Shown in pieces: positions 58,851-64,000 of a stretch of DNA of 64,000 nucleotides; the stretch's first letter is position 1; every line of letters starts with the position of its first letter. The translations under genes and the position numbers were made by a program. The notes beneath the pieces are model-generated. The model was not told where the DNA came from, searched no databases, and saw only the letters and a program-made list of their open reading frames with translations. The stretch lies in assembly GCF_023898315.1 (NCBI RefSeq), contig NC_064619.1, positions 507,566,594-507,630,593 on the forward strand, in the 5' to 3' direction. This stretch comes from Schistocerca nitens (taxonomy: Eukaryota > Arthropoda > Insecta > Orthoptera > Acrididae).

Positions 58851-59375
58851 CGCTTCGCATTTGTGCGTCCATCAGCTCACCGTGCCGCGTAGAAAAATGC
58901 GAGACTTGGCGGCTCGACACTCTTTACGGTGGGAGCGCCAATATTCGCGAGCTCGCCGCACTCGGAAGAGAGCGGCTGCTTCCGCGGAGCACGTGAAATA
59001 TCGGAGCAATAACAGAGGCGAGCAGCGAGTAGCGAGCAGCGAGTAGCGGGACGGCTGTCTATTGTTTCGGCGCGCAGACATCGCGCTGAGTAACAGCTTC
59101 CGGCGCGCCGAGCTGAGTGATCACTAAATCTTGCCGGCGCGGCTCTTCCCCGCCGCCGATGAGCTTCATATCCCGGCGCCTGAGAAATGTATTGGGTTAT
59201 TATGCGGAATGCGTGGGAGCGGGCTCCGGAGTTACGTACGCCTCGCTGCCAGCCTGCCGGCGGTATCCGCGCCACGCTAGCATCGCACGTGCCTTTTATT
59301 GGCCGACTCCTGGCTCGGCACGAGGAAGAGATGAGGAAAGACTGCCGCAGCGTCAGGGACACTTGTTCTGTCGCT
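58850..59375. promoter_or_regulatory. CpG-rich island
   Basis: About 500 bp rich in CpG, containing GCGAGCAGCGAGTAGCGAG direct repeats near 59019-59047. There are frames of up to 161 codons on the minus strand and no known motif. Possibly a promoter or enhancer. Confidence 0.3.
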
Positions 59376-59800
59376 GTTGACGCTTACCTTAGAGGACAGC
59401 GTCTGAATTTCTTCTCGAGTAGTGGGGGGACAATTCCTCTCCCAGTATCTCACACTCAGGACAAAAACTATCCCCAGACTCTGTTACAGGACCATTACTA
59501 TTCAGTACACGTACAGAATAAGAGACGAAGTGAAGGAATGCTGCTGATGTGGAAGGAATGAAAACGCATGACGAACGAAACAAAAGAAAGGACGACTCGT
59601 CTGGTCATGTTCGCTGCGAGACACCAGTGGTTAGGTTCAGGGGCATAGTCAGAAAAAGTTTTCTTCCTACGCAGGCAGTGGTCTGTTTCCTTTTAGATGT
59701 ATGACACTGTCACCAAGTGATGCTCCACATCTTGGAGACATTTGAAAAGTGTCATGATTACCACCTCGAACTACAGATAACACATTCATTCAGACAAACA
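59376..59800. other. Unassigned tract
   Basis: Nothing recognised up to the hammerhead-like motif at 59801. Confidence 0.35.
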
Positions 59801-59825
59801 ATTTCGGTCGACTGACAATCATCAG
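59801..59825 (-). other. Hammerhead-like core
   Basis: Minus strand: CTGATGA, then a short segment able to form a small stem (TTGTCAGTCGACC), then GAAAT. A stand-alone copy, probably a Penelope-type remnant. Confidence 0.35.
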
Positions 59826-59943
59826 GATTTTAAAATCATTTACAACATCATATTAAGCAATTATAAAATCATTGACGTTAGATATTAAAAATATGAACTT
59901 GTCAGTTAGTTACATCATAATACAAATCACATCGTCTCACTAT

Positions 59944-60575
59944 ACAGGTTGTCCCAGAAATGCTCGACAAACTTCGAGCGGTTGTAGAGAGTGTCTTGAG
60001 GAACCAACCACGAACAGAAGCGCGTACCCAGAAACGTCTTCCAACGACGCTGCAGAGCGTCGAAGTTACAGGCACCAGCGCCTGTCACTAGGCCACCCCT
60101 ACGGCAGCGAATGTGAATTTGTACGCTGACGGACCGGAGGCGGAACGTCTTGTAATATGTTTGTTGAGTGATCACGAGCGATTGCCACGATCGCCGTTGG
60201 AGACGATACAGCTGTAGAAACGCCTTGTCCGCTATAAATTTGATACTCTGTTGCCCAGTGGATGACAGTTTCATATATAGATTTCCATCCTCACTTTAGT
60301 TTTCTTCTGGAACCATTTAAAATCTCCTATACTTTACGGTATAAAGGAGAAAAAGAAACTGTGGGACGAAATCTGTCCGAAACCGTTGCACCGAGGCAAC
60401 AGACCATCACTTTCATATCATGTAAGGCCTTTGAATGCAACAGCTAGCTCCATCTTCTGCAGTGGTCATCGTGGCAGTCAATCGTGACCTCTGAATAACA
60501 GCAATGCGAAACTTTCCGCGTACGGCCCATCAGCGTACGAAGTCACGTTTAGTATTTTATTCATCCTCAGCGACA
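59944..60575. repeat. Foldback element, second copy, truncated
   Basis: Starts ACAGGTTGTCCCAGAAATGC. The left half (59944-60300) is mirrored by 60310-60560, where GATGACAG, GCTAGCTCC, GACCTCTGAATAACA and GTACGAAGTCACGTTT match in inverted order. The right arm ends where the LINE begins at 60581. Confidence 0.75.
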
Positions 60576-60580
60576 GCACT

Positions 60581-61770
60581 CGTTGTTGTTGTTGTTGTTG
60601 TTGTGGTTTTCAGTCCTGAGACTGGTTTGATGCAGCTCTCCATGCTACTCTGTCCTGTGCAAGCTTCTTCATCTCCCACTACCTACTGCAACCTATATCC
60701 TTCTGAATCTGCTTAGCGTATTCATCTCTTGGTCTCCCTCTACGATTTTTGCCCTCCACGCTGCCCTCCAATACTAAACTGGTGATCCCTTGATGCCTCA
60801 GAATATGTCCTACCAAACGATCCCTTCTTCTAGTGCAGTTGAGCCACCAATTTTTCTTCCCAATTCTATTCAATACCTCCTTATTAGTTATGTGATCTAC
60901 CCATCTAATCTTCAGCATTCTTCTGTAACACCACATTTGGGAAGCTTCTGTTCTCTTCTTGTCCAAAATATTTTTCGTCCACGTTTCACTTCCATACATG
61001 GCCGCACTCCATACAAATACTTTCAGAAACGACTTTCTGACACTTAAATCTATACTCGATGTTAACAGATTTCTCTTCATCACAAACGCTTTCCTTGCCA
61101 TTGCCAGTATACATTTTATATCCTCTCTACTTTGACCATCATCAGTTATTTTGCTCCCAAAATAGCAAACCTCCTTTACTACTTTAGGTGTCTCATTTCC
61201 TAATCTAATAACATCATCACCCGATCTAATCCGACTACATTCCATTATCCCCGTTTTGCTTTTGTTGATGTTCGTCTTATATCCTCCTTTCAAGACACTG
61301 TCCATTCCATTCAGCTGCTCTTCCAGGTCCTTGCTGTCTCTGACAGAATTACAATGGCATCGGCAAACCTCAAAGTTTTTATTTCTTCTCCATGGATTTT
61401 AATTCCTACTCTGAATTTTTGTTTTGTTTTCGTTATTGCTTGCTCAATATACAGATTGAATAACATCGTGTATAGGCTACAACCCTGTCTCACTCCCTTC
61501 CCAACTACTGCTTCCCTTTCATGTCCCCCGACTCTTATAACTGCCATCTGGTTTCTGTACAAATTGTAAATAGCCTCTCGCTCCCTGTATTTTACCCCCT
61601 GCCAGCTTCAGAATTTGAGAGTATTCCAGTCAACATTGTCAAAAGCTTTCTCTAAGTCTACAAATGCTATAAATGTAGTTTGCCTTTCCTTAACCTTTTT
61701 TTCTAAGATAAGTCGTCGGGTCAGTATTGCCTCATGCGTTCCAACATTTTTACGGAATCCAGCACTCGCA
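60581..61770 (-). mobile_element. Endonuclease-RT LINE, 5'-truncated, with (CAA)n tail
   Basis: Minus strand, in order: FVDLEKAFDNVDW (RT motif A, near 61655-61617); KGVRQGCSLYTMLFNLYIEQ (motif B region); FADAIVILSE (motif C, FADD changed to FADA); then KINKSKT, GSKITDDGQSREDIKCILAM, RKAFVMKRNLL, MYGSETWT, MWCYRRMLKIRWVDHITN, RDRLVGHILRHQGI and the terminal WRAASNQSQD. The longest open frame is 208 codons (60679-61305). A trinucleotide (GTT/CAA) run at 60582-60603 marks the 3' end. The endonuclease is missing and stops or a frameshift lie near 61307 and 61565. Confidence 0.95.
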
Positions 61771-61824
61771 TATAACTAAATTATAAGCAGCCTGACCCAG
61801 AAAAGAAATTTAATTTCTATACCG

Positions 61825-61852
61825 GTTTCCGACGGTTGGTGCCCTTCTTCAG
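61825..61852 (-). other. Hammerhead-like core
   Basis: Minus strand: CTGAAGA, then GGGC and GTC flanking ACCAACC, then GGAAACCGG. It is close to the LINE end but of a different family. Probably a Penelope-type remnant. Confidence 0.4.
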
Positions 61853-61952
61853 AAGGTTATACCTATATCGTTATTTGCGATTGTCAATAACGATATGCAT
61901 GTAACTTAAAGGTCATGGTCCTAAAAGATATGAAGCAGAATCTATTAATACA

Positions 61953-62360
61953 ATAAGAGCTCGTCACGTTTGCTGCCGAAGGTGTGGCATAGTTCAAATG
62001 TTCAAATGTGTGTGGAATCTTATGGGATTTAACTGCAAAAGTCATCAGTTCCTAAACTTACACACTACTTAACCTAAATTATCCTAAGGACAAACGCACA
62101 CACCCATGCCCGACGGAGGATTCGAACCTCCGCCGGGACCAGCCGCACAGTCCATGACTGCAGCGCCCTAGAGCGCTCGGCTAACCCCCTCGCGGCTGCT
62201 GTGGCATAGCGGCATGCGATGATGCCTTTAGCTTCGACGCTCTTTACGCGTTATTGGATGACGTTTCCGGATATGGGTTCCTACCCCCGATCTGTTCCTC
62301 AAGACACACCCATAGCCGCTCGAAGTTTGTCACAACGTTTCTGAGACACCCGGTGTAAAC
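61953..62360 (-). repeat. Single arm of the foldback family, carrying a SINE
   Basis: Runs from GTCACGTTTGCTGCCGAAGG to TTTCTGAGACACCCGGTGTA, matching one arm of 59944-60575. A family B SINE splits it. Whether it is a separate copy or the displaced second half of that element is unclear. Confidence 0.7.
61993..62199 (-). mobile_element. tRNA-derived SINE, family B
   Basis: Minus-strand copy with B box GGTTCGAATCC and the TAATTTAGGTTAAGTAG tail. A 10-bp duplication, TGTGGCATAG, at 61983-61992 and 62200-62209. Confidence 0.95.
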
Positions 62361-62524
62361 TGTACATTGCCTAGCACTGACGACCAAATTAATCTGCAGC
62401 TCAAGGTGGCAAGCTCCATATATTTTAAATATGGAATTTCTTGAGTGTAGGTCAGTGTAATGAATGCATGTATTTTGTGGTGTCCATATTATATGACGAT
62501 GAAGAGAGCAGGAACTGTTGATAA

Positions 62525-62719
62525 CCGTCTGCAAGTACTACGGCAATTAGGCGGGAGGTGAGAAAACTTGGATTTCACGGTCGAGCTGCTGTTCATAAGC
62601 CACACATTACACCAGTAAATGCTAAACGACGCCTCGCTTGGTGTAAGGAGCGTAAACATTGGACGACTGAACAGTGCAAAAACGTTGTGTGGAGTGACGA
62701 ATCACGGTACACAATGTGC
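62525..62719 (+). mobile_element. Tc1-like element fragment
   Basis: Similar to 57608-57794 of the element at 57230-58426. The frame 62558-62715 encodes MRKLGFHGRAAVHKPHIT, KRRLAWCKERKHWTTEQC and WSDESRYTM (first catalytic Asp), better preserved than the complete copy. Both ends are cut without terminal repeats. Confidence 0.9.
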
Positions 62720-62929
62720 CGTCATTTTGTCTACCTCTCGGTTAACGCCAAGGGGACCCCTAGCTTAACGTTCACATCAGACCCACTAATCCCCGTCAAC
62801 AGCGTCACATACCTCCTCTTCAAGAAGCGCTGCGGAGAGATACGTAATTTATAGCAGGATGTTGACGCTGGTTATAAGGAATTTTACGCTATATTGCCAG
62901 TCAAATACCGGCGGTGAAAATTTCTTTCC

Positions 62930-64000
62930 TCGCCAAATTCGAACCACCTTACTTCCCGATTCCCAGCTATTTGTTGGAAATTGACTAGTCTCCGCCTTCC
63001 CTCATTACAACTCTTCTTGTCAGTGTTTAACATATGTTTTCTTCCTGCGAAACTCCCCACCCTCTTCTCATTTCTTATTATTCTTTATCATTCCACGGAA
63101 TTGTCAATCCTTTTAGTGCAACGCATCTCAAACTCTTCGATTTCCCTACCTTATCAAAGCTTTTTTCCTGAATAAAGGACAATGTTAGACTCTAATATAG
63201 TTTTTCTGACCAGAATTGCAAATCTGTTTTTTGTATCCTCCTCCATTTCCCGTCATAAGTTATTTTGTTTCCAAGGTCGCAGAATTCCTTCAGTCCGTCT
63301 ACTCCGTGGTCTAATATTTTGACATTAATGTTAACACTAATATCGTTTCTGCTACTCTTCATTAATCTGATCTTTCTTCGGTTTACTCTGTCGCTTTTCT
63401 GTGCTTAGCAGATAGTTCATTTCATTCCGTATGTCCAGTATTTCCTCCTTGCTGTCATCAGCGAATCATTAATAGTCTTTCACCCATAATACTAATTTCA
63501 TCCCTAAAAATTTTATTTCCATGATTGCTTCTTCCATATGACCTTGCCGCAGTGGTAACAACAGTTCCGGTCAGATTACTGAAGTTAAGCGCTTGGATGT
63601 GTGACCATCCGGTCTGTTGAGCGCTGTTGGCAAGCTGGTTGCCCTCAGAGCTTGTCAGGCATATTGAGGAGCTACTTGACTGAGAAGTAGCGGCTGCGGT
63701 CTCGTAAACTGTTCTACGGCCGGGAGAGCGGTGTGCTGCCCACTTGCTCCTCCATAACCGCATCCAGTGACGCTGGTGAGCTGAGGATGACACGGCGGCC
63801 GGTTGGTACTGTTGGGCTTCATGGCATGTTCGGTCGGAGTTTAGCTTATTGCTTCTTCTGTGTACATACCAAACAGTTATGAGGAACGGTCTCTGAGAGC
63901 AAACAGTACTTAATATTTCCGTGTATGTGTTGTTAAATGCAAGAAGAATCGAAAAGTAAAAACTTGGAGATATTTGAGAATGCACACTAGCCCAGATGCT
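62930..64000 (-). mobile_element. Endonuclease-RT LINE relic, interrupted by a 5S-derived SINE
   Basis: Minus-strand relic of the same family as 3316-4380, recognisable from plus-strand words such as ATTTTGACATTAATGTTAAC and TCATCCCTAAAAATTTTATTT. A SINE with target-site duplication breaks it at 63535-63847, and similarity resumes at 63859 up to the window end. No long frame survives. Confidence 0.7.
63535..63847 (+). mobile_element. 5S-rRNA-derived SINE (SINE3 type)
   Basis: Plus strand: GAAGTTAAGCGCTTGGATG and GTGACCATCCGG match box A and box C of the internal 5S rRNA promoter, but between them the 5S sequence is shortened. A body of about 200 bp follows, including GAGGAGCTACTTGACTGAG and GAGGATGACACGGCGG, which is unrelated to rRNA. 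An 11-bp duplication, ATTGCTTCTTC, at 63524-63534 and 63848-63858 fixes the ends. It is not a functional 5S gene. Confidence 0.93.

Noticed and set aside
58877-59362. 161-codon minus-strand frame in a CpG island
   Set aside because: Several overlapping frames are open at once because the DNA is GC-rich; low-complexity residues, no motif.
9294-62209. The repeated 200-bp units as a CRISPR-like or satellite array
   Set aside because: The copies are dispersed, in both orientations, each with its own target-site duplication, so they are SINEs.
63535-63660. A functional 5S rRNA gene
   Set aside because: Box A and box C are there, but the 5S region is shortened and joined to a SINE body with target-site duplications.

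Overview
The window is nuclear DNA of an insect, most probably a large-genome orthopteran (grasshopper or locust type). The evidence is its composition, long non-coding tracts between rare exons, repeated copies of tRNA-derived SINEs, a 5S-rRNA-derived SINE, several Tc1/mariner families, non-LTR retrotransposons and Penelope-like retroelements. The species-level guess rests on my recollection of these repeat families and is inference. No bacterial gene, operon, CRISPR array or intact host gene is present.

Only one host coding exon is well supported: 42396-42527 (+). It is a 132-bp exon with both splice sites, phase 1 at each end, encoding the start of an immunoglobulin domain like the first Ig domain of insect neural adhesion proteins (klingon/lachesin group). 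Much of the window may therefore be introns of that gene. Six CpG-rich islands (about 6.4, 15.4, 26.6, 31.3, 49.3 and 58.9 kb), plus one near 46.8 kb, stand out from the AT-rich background and may be regulatory DNA.

The rest is layered mobile DNA. 3-6 kb: LINE relic and four SINE families. 7.1-10.4 kb: a nearly intact DD41D (rosa-like) element with one stop codon, then a 1.46-kb element carrying a SINE. 11.3-15.1 kb: SINEs, a Tc1 relic and an LTR-like block. 17.2 kb: a LINE nested inside a SINE. 23.8-25.7 kb: two large foldback elements. 27.4 kb: Tc1 5' fragment. 32.8-35.1 kb: decayed gene relic and jockey-like LINE. 36.1-37.1 kb: a mariner rebuilt as a foldback, fused to two near-perfect palindromes. 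39-41 kb: second rosa-like relic. 42.8-49 kb: three Tc1 copies, one solo LTR and SINEs. 51.9-53.3 kb: Penelope-like element. 54.5-58.4 kb: foldbacks and Tc1 elements with SINE insertions. 60-64 kb: LINEs, foldback arms and a 5S-derived SINE.

Target-site duplications give a relative chronology: SINEs are repeatedly the youngest layer, sitting inside DNA transposons, and in one place a LINE is younger than a SINE. The two most unusual signals are the stacked palindromes at 36.1-37.1 kb and a recurring hairpin bounded by a hammerhead-ribozyme-like core (CTGANGA, stem-loop, GAAA). The hairpin recurs about ten times, including at the 3' end of the Penelope-like element, and several copies lie in inverted pairs.
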